Positions 26,901 to 33,684 of a DNA stretch of 45,426 nucleotides are shown here, in pieces (positions within the stretch are counted from its first letter, which is position 1; the number at the start of each line of letters is the position of its first letter). Below the pieces are notes generated by a model. It worked only from the letters and a program-made list of their open reading frames with translations, had not been told where the DNA came from and ran no database searches. Location of the stretch: positions 1 to 45,426 of the forward strand of contig CAAGEG010000090.1 in NCBI GenBank assembly GCA_900768785.1. Direction: 5' to 3'. The DNA comes from an uncultured Prevotella sp. GTDB taxonomy: Bacteria > Bacteroidota > Bacteroidia > Bacteroidales > Bacteroidaceae. A program made the translations under genes and the position numbers.

Positions 26901-29084
26901 GCTAAAGGTTGTCCCCGTGTAGAGACTATTATTGCCAGTGATACAAACTTGACATCCTGTGCACTTGCACAAACTGCTCCTATAGAGAGCCTTGTCCTCC
27001 CCTCAACGATGACATCACTGGAGCTTGTTAATCTTCCGAAACTCACATATCCTGGTGGGCTATCAGTTGAAAGTTTAAGCAATGTAAATCGTTTGTGGAT
27101 TGATGGCTGTCCTTTCATTGACACAGAAAGTCTTGTTATGGAAATTGCCAATAGCGGTAGTATTCGTGAAGTACGTATTCCTGATATCAATATGACAGCG
27201 AGTGTAGCTGTTCTACGCAAACTACGTGACAGCGGTGCAATTGGTCTTGACGCCACTGGTAAAGCATACGAAGAAAGTAATCAATGTTCAGGTGTAATTG
27301 GTCGTTGGATTTTGTCAGAGCTTATTTCTGAAGAAGATTCAGATGGTCTTGCCGGCTTGAACACACTCAACTCATATTTCCCTGAATTGAATGTGATTAA
27401 CTCTCAATTCTCAATCGTTAGTTATACCGACACAGAAGATGAATGTGAGAACATTACCAATCTCGATAATAACACTGGTTATAAGTTCGGCAACGACTTT
27501 GTTCCAAGCGGACACTTCAAACGTCTTGAAGAAATGAGCCATGCAGTCAAAGGAACATTCAACTCATCAACCGGTGTGATGAAATGTGAACTTCTTGATG
27601 ATGAGAACTACAACCTTATGGCTGATGGCACAAGCATTGACCTTACGGACAGCTCAGGTATGGGTTATGACTTCTTCAAGCATATTCCAAGCCACTGGTA
27701 TAAGGGTGTAAATGACTTTAAGAATCAAATCAAATATGGCATTCGCTCTATTTGTACAGATGAGCCTATTTCAACATCAACAAAGATAATTCGCAATAAG
27801 TTATCAGATTTGCTTTTTGAAGCAAATGCAGGAATTGTTCTTACTGATGTTGTTATTGGTCAAGCCCCAACTACAACTCTGAATAGCGCAATGAATGTGT
27901 ATTCAATTGATGTTTCAGGTATGAAACAAGTAAGATGGCCTGGCATTAATAATGATACTCTCGGATGTGTTTTTGTTGATGCAGACGGAAATGCTATTGA
28001 AACATTCAAAATGGCTATCTCCACATCTCAATTTGATTTCATTGCTGGCGAAGATTATATCTTTACCAATGTTCCTTCAGGTGCTGCAAGGTTCTTGTTT
28101 ACATCTATGATTGGAAATGACGATGCGGAAGCAATAGCTGTTGATAGTTCTTCAATCGAAGCCATTGAGCCTGATTGGGTATTCCGTAAGGAGTTCCTTG
28201 TAGGTATCTATGGAATGGGTAGAGATGCCCTTGGCAGAGCAAGGTCCATTTCAGGCACTAAAGCGGTTACTGGTACTGGAACAACATCAACCTCAACTGC
28301 ATGGACTTATGATGCTAATGGTCGTGTTACCAATACTTCTGTTCCGTCCTCGCTTAATCTTACTCGCCAAGATTGTATTAACCTTTGTGAGATGAGAGGA
28401 GCAGGTTTCCACGCAATTTCTTACGAGCAGTCAAAAGACCTTGCAAACATCATTATGGAACTTGTTGGTAATCGTGATATTCAAGCAGTTTGTGGTCGTG
28501 GTTGCAGTTCTGGTTACACTACCGGCTCACAAAGTATCAATGGCATTAACATCAATTCATACGGCAACAAGACAGTCGAGAACCTGTCATCAGGTAATGG
28601 CAACCTTATGTTTGGTATTCAGAATTTTGTTGCTTGCAACTATGAGTGGATGTCTCACGTTGCTGTCAATGTATCTTCATTCAAAGACTGGAAATCCAAG
28701 AAGTGTCCTACTGACGATGGTACATACCCAACAGATGCACGTTGGCACATCTATGATGTTCAGAAAGATACAGAACGTGTCGTTCAAGGCATCAATAACT
28801 CCTCAATGAGTGGATATTGCATCGGTCGTGTACGTTACGGACGATATATGGACTATGTTCCCGGCAAGGTTACTAATGATAATTCTGCTTGGAATAAGAA
28901 CTATTCTGATGCAGCATACTACACTCACTCTAAGTGCCGTGTTGTTGGTCGTGCTAACAGCAACGCGTATGCGTATGGCGGTCTTGTTTACTCGAGCACG
29001 AGCAACGTTTCCACGTTCTCGTACACGAGCTACGGCTCTCGGCTCGCCTTCAGTGGTCCAATTGAGATTGTTTCAGCAGCATAA
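20997..29084 (+). CDS. giant tail/receptor-binding protein, target of the DGR
   Basis: This 2695-residue protein is by far the largest gene. Residues 1-130 are helical and contain a 21-residue repeat whose DNA is duplicated exactly (30 bases at 21254 and 21317). A GLVPESNIPSKFDDVVEFKG linker follows. Residues about 560-720 hold Ig-like segments, about 940-1145 a concanavalin/LamG-like beta domain, and about 1920-2065 leucine-rich-repeat-like strands. The C-terminal 300 residues resemble the C-type-lectin/FGE-like fold of DGR targets (NLTRQDCINLCEMRGAGFHA, YEWMSHVAVN). The last 50 residues contain the variable repeat: codons for Asn in the template read Ser, Tyr or Phe at residues 2655, 2658, 2660, 2667, 2669, 2674, 2676, 2678 and 2679. 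It probably displays a binding site for bacterial surface receptors. No separate fibre or tape measure is visible. Confidence 0.88.
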   Translation: MALENKANLRIQADVIRNEDSEGMNTAERVGKALVDLIEATDSSLSKETKSREETDSILQQTINSTTLIANNAMSAADDARTIGENAQSTADEAKAGADNAKSLAQAAQSTADEAKAVTDSKGSANGIAPLDEKGLVPESNIPSKFDDVVEFKGFVMLLSSAQMQSFGGLSTDENCAVMFDSSNGVFVIKVTTSSGTGKPNDTYYNNWVDGSIFGEGSLNGRIPVIGKVYVDTTSNKMYRWSGTEMIVIGSDLALGHTETTAFPGNEGAELQTTVEEQGSQIRDNSQRVGVIGILKADGEWNGIGQAPTSGVWLCDNEEGGVYWRSFGITNFYNFPEEDYNSDVYANESRIYRVGSELFRIKNNKLIGLSGSAVGNCFNVTNEVPITDSTNPYYNLQSAIETTAAQGMIQLGMQITFAIGDKSWKTYQYIGSTTKQSDFVDVDNWLDTAGISAGVEPIININQLCGDKDYTLSTAVQSLIDNETATGIKYRKEGLVITYRRDLDSNTWETKQYQGAITDMTATNEAQWKDFGGGGSDIVITDDITKDSKEAITSGGVFEAMQNTPIVNFDDLSDAENYIYQGVNAKGGSVGDPIRIPRNNGTGSQSGSTLNIYPETQAVWGAYGSNITLRAAIKSVSFDGDTEILGTIKTVSILDALTKIVLWSDTVNTPSSTSAADYKFSFDFTDFITSASSKDFIIKATDADGNTKTRTITVTAVDVTCTCIQTLNYSTATALEVNGSEKSLPMYKFENNVSTKQGILVKTEMYYNGEWRVLGTATVLDSYSHNISINPTNVFGGGEVLTHGSYPLRIQGTDVASGVQGNIVYTAVMCVDSSSNVPLVSIRYDDRNNGKIRLYDSLSLDVAAYTPGKTTTSVEVVIDGKVATTVNCPIGQPYNVSKQIQGYPTDGSKSIDFFARSSSSESATITLTVSGSAIDATLKEGALFSFDFSTRSNSETDHSISDNGYTMNVVGSNYNSNGFVSVLGEQVLRIAENVTAEIPYSPFASSSLETSGAAIQFAFSTKSIKDKDAMLCECYDPTAGVGFYVRGNEIVLTVLNGTPKKQRVGFKCGKKVTVAIVVEPGTKYVTYKASEASSGTNYSFVKLYVDGEECAAIGYQPGTSALRQSKTITFNSQNGDFNLNYFMAYNSYMEWLQAFRNYLCKLSDVTAMIAEYDKENVLDTTGKPSMSLMSAKGIPYYVIVADQTTFDNFDYKMNGGTNTSDQFSCTLYYYNPLHPELNFKAINVLWRRQGTTSAQRPIKNDRFNFNKKNKATGLKATVTLLNPDDSTELGRKAIMAAKYNKVLVDPDGFAVDIITVKVDYSDSSNANDCGVCDMMNTTFRALGSAYQTPAQRAFTGEQTLGDGDVLTGVHLDHSTKNHPIACFRATTDTLQDAWFHAKGNWKEDKGEQTALGFKDTPGYNLGCLNYGDFIEFFGTAGETLAQTEARFKTTEGLDSDSVYLISQYCGRDYAIYRYKNGTWTRSTGSMKQVNGKWVVTGDVLNPVSGYELLQYAGMDWFQGVTTVDDMMAPTTSKSSWVSKLGLAATEYPAWTYYFECMIDDDQLQEDLALGKKVPYDLFNILRFLDSCDYSKVDGWKDIWKKNAYKYISLESAMAYTGFTDYLAAVDQRAKNMQPMFFLEDGCSVENGVYSGYKDMEPTRMYLNKVYDCDTCNGADNDGGRDIDAEVDPMKPTDAETGYTNPYMGSGSVLFNNIDGQQECWNSNDLGVTTISLKSVINKMRNQTAEVDGRTMVPFSPDGAMYFFVESKLEFWPKVISSYDGERKYIDHTGIANLPYFYALHGLGLTTMPRFIEQRWAIRDGYYQTGDFFTNPLSGRVSAISAESKIYITASATGYFGIGNDASGQLSETVFLEAGQSHEFTNFAHDAGALLYIYQPGRMSKIDLSEMSLAFHFDDLSKLGLAEEIVLGGDKHTANTSLNGFNSLGSIVLGDMPFLRTLDVSKTTATSIDAKGCPRVETIIASDTNLTSCALAQTAPIESLVLPSTMTSLELVNLPKLTYPGGLSVESLSNVNRLWIDGCPFIDTESLVMEIANSGSIREVRIPDINMTASVAVLRKLRDSGAIGLDATGKAYEESNQCSGVIGRWILSELISEEDSDGLAGLNTLNSYFPELNVINSQFSIVSYTDTEDECENITNLDNNTGYKFGNDFVPSGHFKRLEEMSHAVKGTFNSSTGVMKCELLDDENYNLMADGTSIDLTDSSGMGYDFFKHIPSHWYKGVNDFKNQIKYGIRSICTDEPISTSTKIIRNKLSDLLFEANAGIVLTDVVIGQAPTTTLNSAMNVYSIDVSGMKQVRWPGINNDTLGCVFVDADGNAIETFKMAISTSQFDFIAGEDYIFTNVPSGAARFLFTSMIGNDDAEAIAVDSSSIEAIEPDWVFRKEFLVGIYGMGRDALGRARSISGTKAVTGTGTTSTSTAWTYDANGRVTNTSVPSSLNLTRQDCINLCEMRGAGFHAISYEQSKDLANIIMELVGNRDIQAVCGRGCSSGYTTGSQSINGININSYGNKTVENLSSGNGNLMFGIQNFVACNYEWMSHVAVNVSSFKDWKSKKCPTDDGTYPTDARWHIYDVQKDTERVVQGINNSSMSGYCIGRVRYGRYMDYVPGKVTNDNSAWNKNYSDAAYYTHSKCRVVGRANSNAYAYGGLVYSSTSNVSTFSYTSYGSRLAFSGPIEIVSAA
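28934..29054 (+). repeat. DGR variable repeat (VR)
   Basis: The VR aligns to the template repeat 246 bases downstream. From 28934 to 29050 there are 12 mismatches, all at template adenines: VR positions 28960, 28968, 28974, 28996, 29002, 29016, 29017, 29022, 29029, 29031, 29046 and 29048 (five A to G, six A to T, one A to C). No other template base is changed. One T to C at 29051 marks the fading edge. Nine of twelve template Asn codons are altered. The invariant GC-rich block ACGGCTCTCGGCTC near the 3' end is the probable initiation-of-homing site. Confidence 0.97.
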
Positions 29085-29093
29085 CATTTATCC

Positions 29094-29119
29094 CCTCGGT
29101 TGTCGTAAGGCAACCGAGG
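29094..29119 (+). promoter_or_regulatory. hairpin 10 bases after the VR gene (DGR target hairpin and/or terminator)
   Basis: A perfect 9-bp stem pairs CCTCGGTTG (29094-29102) with CAACCGAGG (29111-29119) around an 8-base loop. DGR targets carry such a hairpin or cruciform just downstream of the VR, which raises homing efficiency. No T-run follows, so a simple terminator is less likely. Confidence 0.7.
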
Positions 29120-29179
29120 TTCACCAAATTTTGAGAATATGAAGTAAATAAAAAAAACATAAAAGGTAGAGCGTCCCCG

Positions 29180-29300
29180 GTGCCGTGTTGTTGGTCGTGC
29201 TAACAACAACGCGAATGCGAATGGCGGTCTTGTTTACTCGAACACGAACAACGTTTCCACGAACTCGAACACGAACAACGGCTCTCGGCTCACATTTAGT
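29180..29300 (+). repeat. DGR template repeat (TR)
   Basis: The TR is the invariant donor copied by the reverse transcriptase. In the VR reading frame it would encode twelve Asn codons (AAC or AAT) clustered in the middle, the ideal codon for adenine-directed diversification because it can reach many residues but not stops. It lies outside any real gene: the run is open but has no start or conserved product. It sits between the tail gene and the RT gene, on the same strand as both. Confidence 0.97.
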
Positions 29301-29464
29301 CGCAAATAACTGCCCCTTTGGACATCATAATCGGATAGCTCTGTATGTGCTACGAGATAGCATAACATCTTCCGAGGGACGCGAGCCTCGGCAACCCTCT
29401 CAAATCACTCCACATTGTAGTAGTTTGAAGAAAGCCGGAAAATAACTAAAGCGCCTGAAGGCTT
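29301..29464 (+). other. DGR spacer RNA region between TR and RT, with hairpin
   Basis: These 164 bases have no gene. In studied DGRs the RNA just 3' of the TR is needed for priming and mutagenic cDNA synthesis. A 6-bp stem, CCGAGG (29372-29377) with CCTCGG (29386-29391), has an 8-base loop. It is preceded by GCATAACAT, the same word that precedes the hairpin after the VR. The parallel suggests a duplicated flank. Function is inferred from the DGR model. Confidence 0.55.
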
Positions 29465-31099
29465 ATGATAACAGAAGATATTCCATATATGACTTCGGAT
29501 ATTGATGCTCCCAAAGCACCAACATTCCCTATTTGCAATCTTATTGATGAGGTTGTAACAGATAAGAATATCTCTGATAGTTTTGACTATGTTGTAAGCC
29601 ATCTTGAAAGTGCAGAACAAAGGGAGCATATAAGACCAAAGAAAGATGAGTATTGCAAGGCATTGAAACGATTACTCTCGTCGGGAACATTCAGGATAAA
29701 AGATGATGATTTCAGAACGATTAGAGTTAAGGACGGACCAAAAGAAAGATTAGTCCAAGCTCCTAAAGTATTTCATAGAATAGGATGCCATACGATTATG
29801 GTTCCGTTTGAAAAATACACATACCAAACTCTAATAAAGAATACTGCTGCGAGTATTAAAGGTCGTGGTATGCATTGGCTTCATCAGATAATAGAGGAAG
29901 ACCTATTAGCCGATCCGTCTGGAATGGAATATTACTACCAATGTGATATTCTCGGATATTACGACCACATAATTCAATGCAATATGGAGCGTCAGTTACG
30001 AGAATATGTGATAGACGTAATTGTATTGCCTATGATGGATAACTTCATCACATTATTGCCGTATGGGTTATCTAAAGGGCTTAGAGCATCACAGTGTCTT
30101 GCAAATCTTCACCTAAATGATGTTGACCATAAGATGTGTGAAAAAGTGAGCTACCACGAGATACCTTATGATGATTCCAATGAAGTAATAACAAATGGCG
30201 ATGGTAGGGTAGTTGTTGATGGTAAAGAGATACGTTATCACTACTATAGATACTGTGATGACATAGTAATCTTTGCATCCACAAAAAAGGAACTTTGGAG
30301 ACTTAGAGACTATTTGAAAGGTCTGTTGTCTGATTTAGGACTTACAATCAAACCAAGTGAAGCTGTAAGACCCTCATCCGTAGGACTTGACTATCTCGGT
30401 TATGTAACATATACTGACGATAGCTCTTCAAATAGAAAAGTTTATTCTCGGATACGTAAACGCACCAAGCAAAAGTTTGCACGAAGAATTAAGAGTGTGA
30501 AATCTCGTAAGCGTAGGCAATCATTGATAGGCTCGTTTTTCGGTATGGCAGCTCACGCAGATTGTAGAAATCTCCTAAAACAATTAACTACCCCAAGTGA
30601 ATATAGAAAACTAAAGCATAAGAGAAAGATGAACGATTTCGGAAAATACAAGATTAAGCCACCGACACTTGATGGCAAGAAAAATTTCAAAGGGAGGGTA
30701 GTTTATCCTCAAGAACTTGATAGGTCAGGTATCATAATCATTGATTATGAAAAAGACGTAGTTCCAAAGAGAGAACGAGATGATTACAACAGAAGATTGC
30801 AGTCTGCTGCACTTCAAGGAGTAGATACATCATTCGTTGAGAAGCCAAAGACAAAATATATCATCAACATTATTCATAATGGAGCATTATGCAAGCTATG
30901 GACTGGAGATAGAGAAATTTGGCAAATCCTTGACCAACTTGATGAAGAAAACGCATTTCCTGTGTTTGTCGGAGTTACCATTGATTATAGTGGTAAATAC
31001 AAAAAATTGAATTTTGTTCCAGCATCCACTCTAAATATTCCGGTTCCCACCGATGAAGAACTTGAATTAATTCTGAATAAGTGTAACATAAAATTGTAA
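29465..31099 (+). CDS. DGR reverse transcriptase
   Basis: The 544-residue protein has the RT catalytic motifs in order: CDILGYYDHI with D161, then LPYGLSKGLRASQ (S209, Q210) matching the L/I-G-x-x-x-S-Q motif that marks DGR-type RTs, and YCDDIVIF with the catalytic D265-D266. YCDD is unusual; YMDD or YVDD is common. The RT core is followed by about 200 extra basic residues (KRTKQKFARRIKSVKSRKRR and more), longer than most DGR RTs of 350-400 residues. It makes error-prone cDNA from the TR transcript, with mutations at adenines. Context with the VR and TR makes this assignment certain. No Avd-like accessory gene is recognisable nearby. Confidence 0.95.
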   Translation: MITEDIPYMTSDIDAPKAPTFPICNLIDEVVTDKNISDSFDYVVSHLESAEQREHIRPKKDEYCKALKRLLSSGTFRIKDDDFRTIRVKDGPKERLVQAPKVFHRIGCHTIMVPFEKYTYQTLIKNTAASIKGRGMHWLHQIIEEDLLADPSGMEYYYQCDILGYYDHIIQCNMERQLREYVIDVIVLPMMDNFITLLPYGLSKGLRASQCLANLHLNDVDHKMCEKVSYHEIPYDDSNEVITNGDGRVVVDGKEIRYHYYRYCDDIVIFASTKKELWRLRDYLKGLLSDLGLTIKPSEAVRPSSVGLDYLGYVTYTDDSSSNRKVYSRIRKRTKQKFARRIKSVKSRKRRQSLIGSFFGMAAHADCRNLLKQLTTPSEYRKLKHKRKMNDFGKYKIKPPTLDGKKNFKGRVVYPQELDRSGIIIIDYEKDVVPKRERDDYNRRLQSAALQGVDTSFVEKPKTKYIINIIHNGALCKLWTGDREIWQILDQLDEENAFPVFVGVTIDYSGKYKKLNFVPASTLNIPVPTDEELELILNKCNIKL

Positions 31100-31103
31100 A
31101 TAT

Positions 31104-31589
31104 ATGGAAAAGGTTTATGGAAGTCCTAAGCGACAAGACGGACTGTATAAAGTCGGTCGTAACAAGTACGAACTCATCTATGGCTTTGGCGAAGACGAAC
31201 AAGGCGGTTGGAACTGGAGATATCGTTTCAACCACAAACCCACACTTGAAGAAATCAAATCTGCCATAGTTGCCACAATAGAGTCTGAAAGTGAACGCAC
31301 ACTGCGTTATGGTCTTGTGTGGAACGACAAACCAGTTGAATATACCGAGGAGCGTAAGAGCGACCTTACCGGCATCCTTGTTGCTCTGCAAGGTGGCTTA
31401 ATGCAGTTGCCTATTACACTCAACCTCGGAACCAATTCTGATGGCTCTCCGGTGTTCTATGAGTTTACAGATTCAGAGAAACTATCGTCCCTTGCGGTAG
31501 CATTAAGCAGTCATAAGATTTCAGTATGTGAAAGCGAATGGAAAGAGAAGTACTCTGTTGATTGGAGTATTTACGAAGTAGTACAATAA
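31104..31589 (+). CDS. DUF4376-like tail-associated protein
   Basis: The 161-residue protein follows the RT by four bases. Its N-terminal half (NWRYRFNHKPTLEEIKSAI) is followed by the segment KSDLTGILVALQGG and a terminal EKLSSLAVALSSHKISVCESE helix. This order resembles DUF4376, a domain found with tail-fibre and fibre-assembly genes. It probably helps assemble or stabilise the giant tail protein. It occupies the place where DGR accessory genes often sit, but it does not resemble Avd. Confidence 0.6.
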   Translation: MEKVYGSPKRQDGLYKVGRNKYELIYGFGEDEQGGWNWRYRFNHKPTLEEIKSAIVATIESESERTLRYGLVWNDKPVEYTEERKSDLTGILVALQGGLMQLPITLNLGTNSDGSPVFYEFTDSEKLSSLAVALSSHKISVCESEWKEKYSVDWSIYEVVQ

Positions 31590-31605
31590 TCCAAACATTG
31601 CATAT

Positions 31606-32082
31606 ATGATTACGTTGATTTTCACGGCATTATCGTTTGTCATAATGCTTGTATTTCTGAGTGTTTATTTAGTTCATCGTGGACTTCCAAACTCCATAAG
31701 CGATACGTATTACTCCACAGAGAAAAGATGGTTGTTTCCTCTGACTATTGGGTTATCGGTGTCGCTGGGGGCTGTTCCTCTATTTGAACTTACCGATGAG
31801 CCTTATAAGTTCTTATCATTCTTCATTATTGGAGGTATTCTGTTTGTTTCATCTGCTCCGGCATTTAAGGAAGAATTAGAGGGCAAGGTACACTCCATTT
31901 CAGCAATTATTGCAGGAGTGAGTTCTTTAGTTTGGCTTGTCCTAATGAATGGTTTCCCTATTCTTGCAATAGTGTCTATAGCGATTGGAACGATAGATAC
32001 CAAAAGAATAGTATTTTGGACAGAAGTTGGTTTACTTAGTAATATATATTATGTCCTATTCACCTTAGGTTTTTCTGCATAA
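31606..32082 (+). CDS. small integral membrane protein
   Basis: The 158 residues contain four or five hydrophobic spans (IFTALSFVIMLVFLSVYLV, WLFPLTIGLSVSLGAV, FLSFFIIGGILFVSS, ISAIIAGVSSLVWLVL, FPILAIVSIAIGTI). It is last in the structural operon and is followed by a terminator. Location in the inner membrane is clear; holin or exclusion functions are possible but not shown. The dedicated lysis cassette lies elsewhere (38575). Confidence 0.65.
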   Translation: MITLIFTALSFVIMLVFLSVYLVHRGLPNSISDTYYSTEKRWLFPLTIGLSVSLGAVPLFELTDEPYKFLSFFIIGGILFVSSAPAFKEELEGKVHSISAIIAGVSSLVWLVLMNGFPILAIVSIAIGTIDTKRIVFWTEVGLLSNIYYVLFTLGFSA

Positions 32083-32102
32083 GTGATATTTTGGATAAGT
32101 GG

Positions 32103-32133
32103 AGCGTGTCGATGTGAATCGATGCGCTTTTTT
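32103..32133 (+). terminator. rho-independent terminator of the structural/DGR operon
   Basis: AGCG (32103-32106) pairs with CGCT (32125-32128) and TCGAT (32109-32113) with ATCGA (32118-32122), with a small TG/TG internal loop, a GTGA tetraloop and a tail of T residues. It lies 20 bases after the last operon gene. Confidence 0.85.
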
Positions 32134-32178
32134 AGTTACAAAAAAATGCACATAGATATGAATATTTCTGCTCAAAAA

Positions 32179-32210
32179 TTTGGTAATTAGTATCAAAATT
32201 AGTATCTTTG
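32179..32210 (+). promoter_or_regulatory. promoter of the HicAB operon
   Basis: TTTG at 32179-32182, a 20-base gap and TATCTTTG at 32203-32210 match the consensus; the HicA ATG is at 32234. HicB normally represses its own promoter, and short direct repeats of ATTAGTATC occur around the -7 box (TTAGTATC appears twice), a possible operator. Confidence 0.7.
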
Positions 32211-32233
32211 CATATACAAAATAACATCAAACA

Positions 32234-32485
32234 ATGAGTAAGAAAGAGAAACTGATTGAACGACTACTAAGAAGACCTAAAGACTTCCATTACGATGAAG
32301 CCAAGACGTTGCTTGAATACTTCGGATTTGAGGAAAGCAACAAAGGTAAGACTTCAGGTTCACGAGTTGAGTTCGTCAAGGATGATAAGTCAATAATGCT
32401 TCACAAACCACACCCGTCCGGTGAGTTGAAGTCATATATGGTAAAGCAATTAATAGAAACGTTGAAAGAACTAAAATTGATATAA
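32234..32485 (+). CDS. hicA: HicA-type mRNA interferase toxin
   Basis: The 83-residue protein has the HicA fold pattern: an N-terminal helix (EKLIERLLRRP), the GSRVEF strand near residue 42, and MLHKPHPSGELK, which supplies the conserved histidines and the glycine turn. HicA toxins cleave translated mRNA via a dsRBD-like fold. It is a little longer than the shortest HicA proteins (about 60 residues). It is followed after one base by hicB. Confidence 0.85.
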   Translation: MSKKEKLIERLLRRPKDFHYDEAKTLLEYFGFEESNKGKTSGSRVEFVKDDKSIMLHKPHPSGELKSYMVKQLIETLKELKLI

Positions 32486-32486
32486 T

Positions 32487-32831
32487 ATGGGAATGTTAAA
32501 GTACAAAGGTTATACTGGTTCTGTAGAATACAGTGATGAAGATAAGTGCTTGTTCGGTAAGATTCAAGGCTTGCACGGCACTCTTATCTCATACGAAGGA
32601 ACCACGATTGAAGAAATCACAAAAGATTTTCACGGAGCAGTAGATGATTACCTTGAAAGCTGTAAGGAAAGAGGTGTTGAGCCTGCTAAACCTTACAGCG
32701 GTAAGTTGGTACTCAGAATGTCTTCTGAACTTCACAGCCAAGTTGCAGCAGCAGCATTTGCTGTTGGTACAACTATAAACGATTTCATCAATCAGGCTGT
32801 TAGTAATGAGGTCGCCCACGTTGCAAGATAA
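32487..32831 (+). CDS. hicB: HicB-type antitoxin with ribbon-helix-helix
   Basis: The 114-residue protein has an N-terminal partial RNase H-like HicB domain (YKGYTGSVEYSDEDKCLFGKI) and a C-terminal ribbon-helix-helix region (KLVLRMSSELHSQVAAAAFA, then GTTINDFINQAVSNEV). The first half binds toxin and the second binds the operator. The HicA-HicB gene order, with toxin first, is typical. On a phage it may stabilise a lysogen or block other phages. Confidence 0.85.
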   Translation: MGMLKYKGYTGSVEYSDEDKCLFGKIQGLHGTLISYEGTTIEEITKDFHGAVDDYLESCKERGVEPAKPYSGKLVLRMSSELHSQVAAAAFAVGTTINDFINQAVSNEVAHVAR

Positions 32832-32928
32832 TGTAAGTAAATAGCCTTTTGTCAGTATAATGTCTTGCACGGTATTTGCATATTTGATAATAGGCGATAT
32901 TGCCACAATACTCTTAATCTTATACCGT

Positions 32929-33015
32929 ATGGGAATAAAACCAGGACCAAAAAGGATTGCTAAATCTACTGGTCAACCAGACAGACGACAAAGGGATAAC
33001 AAATCTACTCCCTGA
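32929..33015 (+). CDS. possible 28-residue basic peptide
   Basis: An open frame of 28 codons from ATG at 32929 gives MGIKPGPKRIAKSTGQPDRR and eight more residues. It is rich in K, R, P and G, and lies downstream of a TTGCA-N5-GATAA word (32876). Such short frames arise by chance; the skewed composition and isolated position are the only support. Confidence 0.35.
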   Translation: MGIKPGPKRIAKSTGQPDRRQRDNKSTP

Positions 33016-33077
33016 AACACGCCATCATTGAAACCGCATACTCATAAGAAAGGTGATTGATTGGCTGTTAGAAAAAG

Positions 33078-33108
33078 ATAAGCGAGGTTGATAGCCCCGC
33101 TTATTTTG
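33078..33108. terminator. bidirectional terminator before the minus-strand pair
   Basis: ATAAGCGAGG (33078-33087) pairs with CCCCGCTTAT (33095-33104) with one mismatch and a 7-base loop. TTTTG follows on the plus strand, and A residues precede it, giving T residues on the minus strand. It ends the 33118-33938 minus operon and plus-strand readthrough. Confidence 0.75.
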
Positions 33109-33117
33109 TATCTTATG

Positions 33118-33684
33118 CTATTTTGAATATGGTGAATTTCCGTGGCAGTTCTTGTATTGCTTTCCGCTTCCACACCCACATTTATCAGGTATCCCTTTTC
33201 TTTCGTTAATTTGATGAATCTTCAAGCATCTATTGTGTTCTGCGATTTCCTGCACATAATCTGTACGCTCCAATGATGGTACACGAAATGTCATCACTGT
33301 CTGACCGTTGTGGTTTGAAATATGAAAATCCCCTAAATTGATTATATTCATACCTATTAGCATAGCAGTATCATTCTTTGATGACAACTCCTCACATTCG
33401 GTTACTTGTGTAGTAATTGATATGTTCTCGTTATTAAGTGTAATCTTCACTAAATACACATTAACAATCTTAGTCCCGTGAACTCCAGATACTGAAGCCA
33501 TAGACATTGGAACTAAACCAAGAGCAGAAGCAGCGCTTTTAGTAATCACTGAATTTGTAGCTCCTGTATCCCATATAGCAAGGGAATTAATCTCTTTATT
33601 AGTGAACGTATTTGTAACCTTAATTGGTGTCTTTATGACATTCTCAATTGTAACTGCTGAATGAGTAAGTGCATTTATCTCCAT
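33118..33684 (-). CDS. retropepsin-like aspartic protease with C-terminal SEC-C zinc motif
   Basis: Residues 38-46 read WDTGATNSV with the catalytic D39-T-G, and the later AMLIGMNII is the second strand typical of single-domain retroviral-like aspartyl proteases. The C-terminus carries DKCGCGSGKQYKNCHG, a SEC-C zinc-binding motif (C-x-C-x8-C-H). Such retropepsin plus SEC-C proteins are widespread in bacteria, but their substrates are poorly known. Its start overlaps the stop of the upstream small gene by one base (TAATG), a sign of coupling. Placement on a phage is unusual. Confidence 0.85.
   Translation of the reverse strand: MEINALTHSAVTIENVIKTPIKVTNTFTNKEINSLAIWDTGATNSVITKSAASALGLVPMSMASVSGVHGTKIVNVYLVKITLNNENISITTQVTECEELSSKNDTAMLIGMNIINLGDFHISNHNGQTVMTFRVPSLERTDYVQEIAEHNRCLKIHQINERKGIPDKCGCGSGKQYKNCHGNSPYSK

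Noticed and set aside
26675..27256. A 193-codon minus-strand frame inside the tail gene
   Set aside because: It is antisense to a well-supported coding frame and has no promoter or domain.
29185..29445. An open frame over the template repeat
   Set aside because: It arises from the repeated triplets of the TR and is not in the VR frame; the TR is a non-coding donor.
29465..31099. Retron or group II intron RT
   Set aside because: The S-Q motif, a matching TR/VR pair and the absence of msr/msd or intron domains point to a DGR.
31104..31589. Avd accessory protein of the DGR
   Set aside because: Its position fits, but its length and pattern match a DUF4376-like tail protein, not the small helical Avd barrel.
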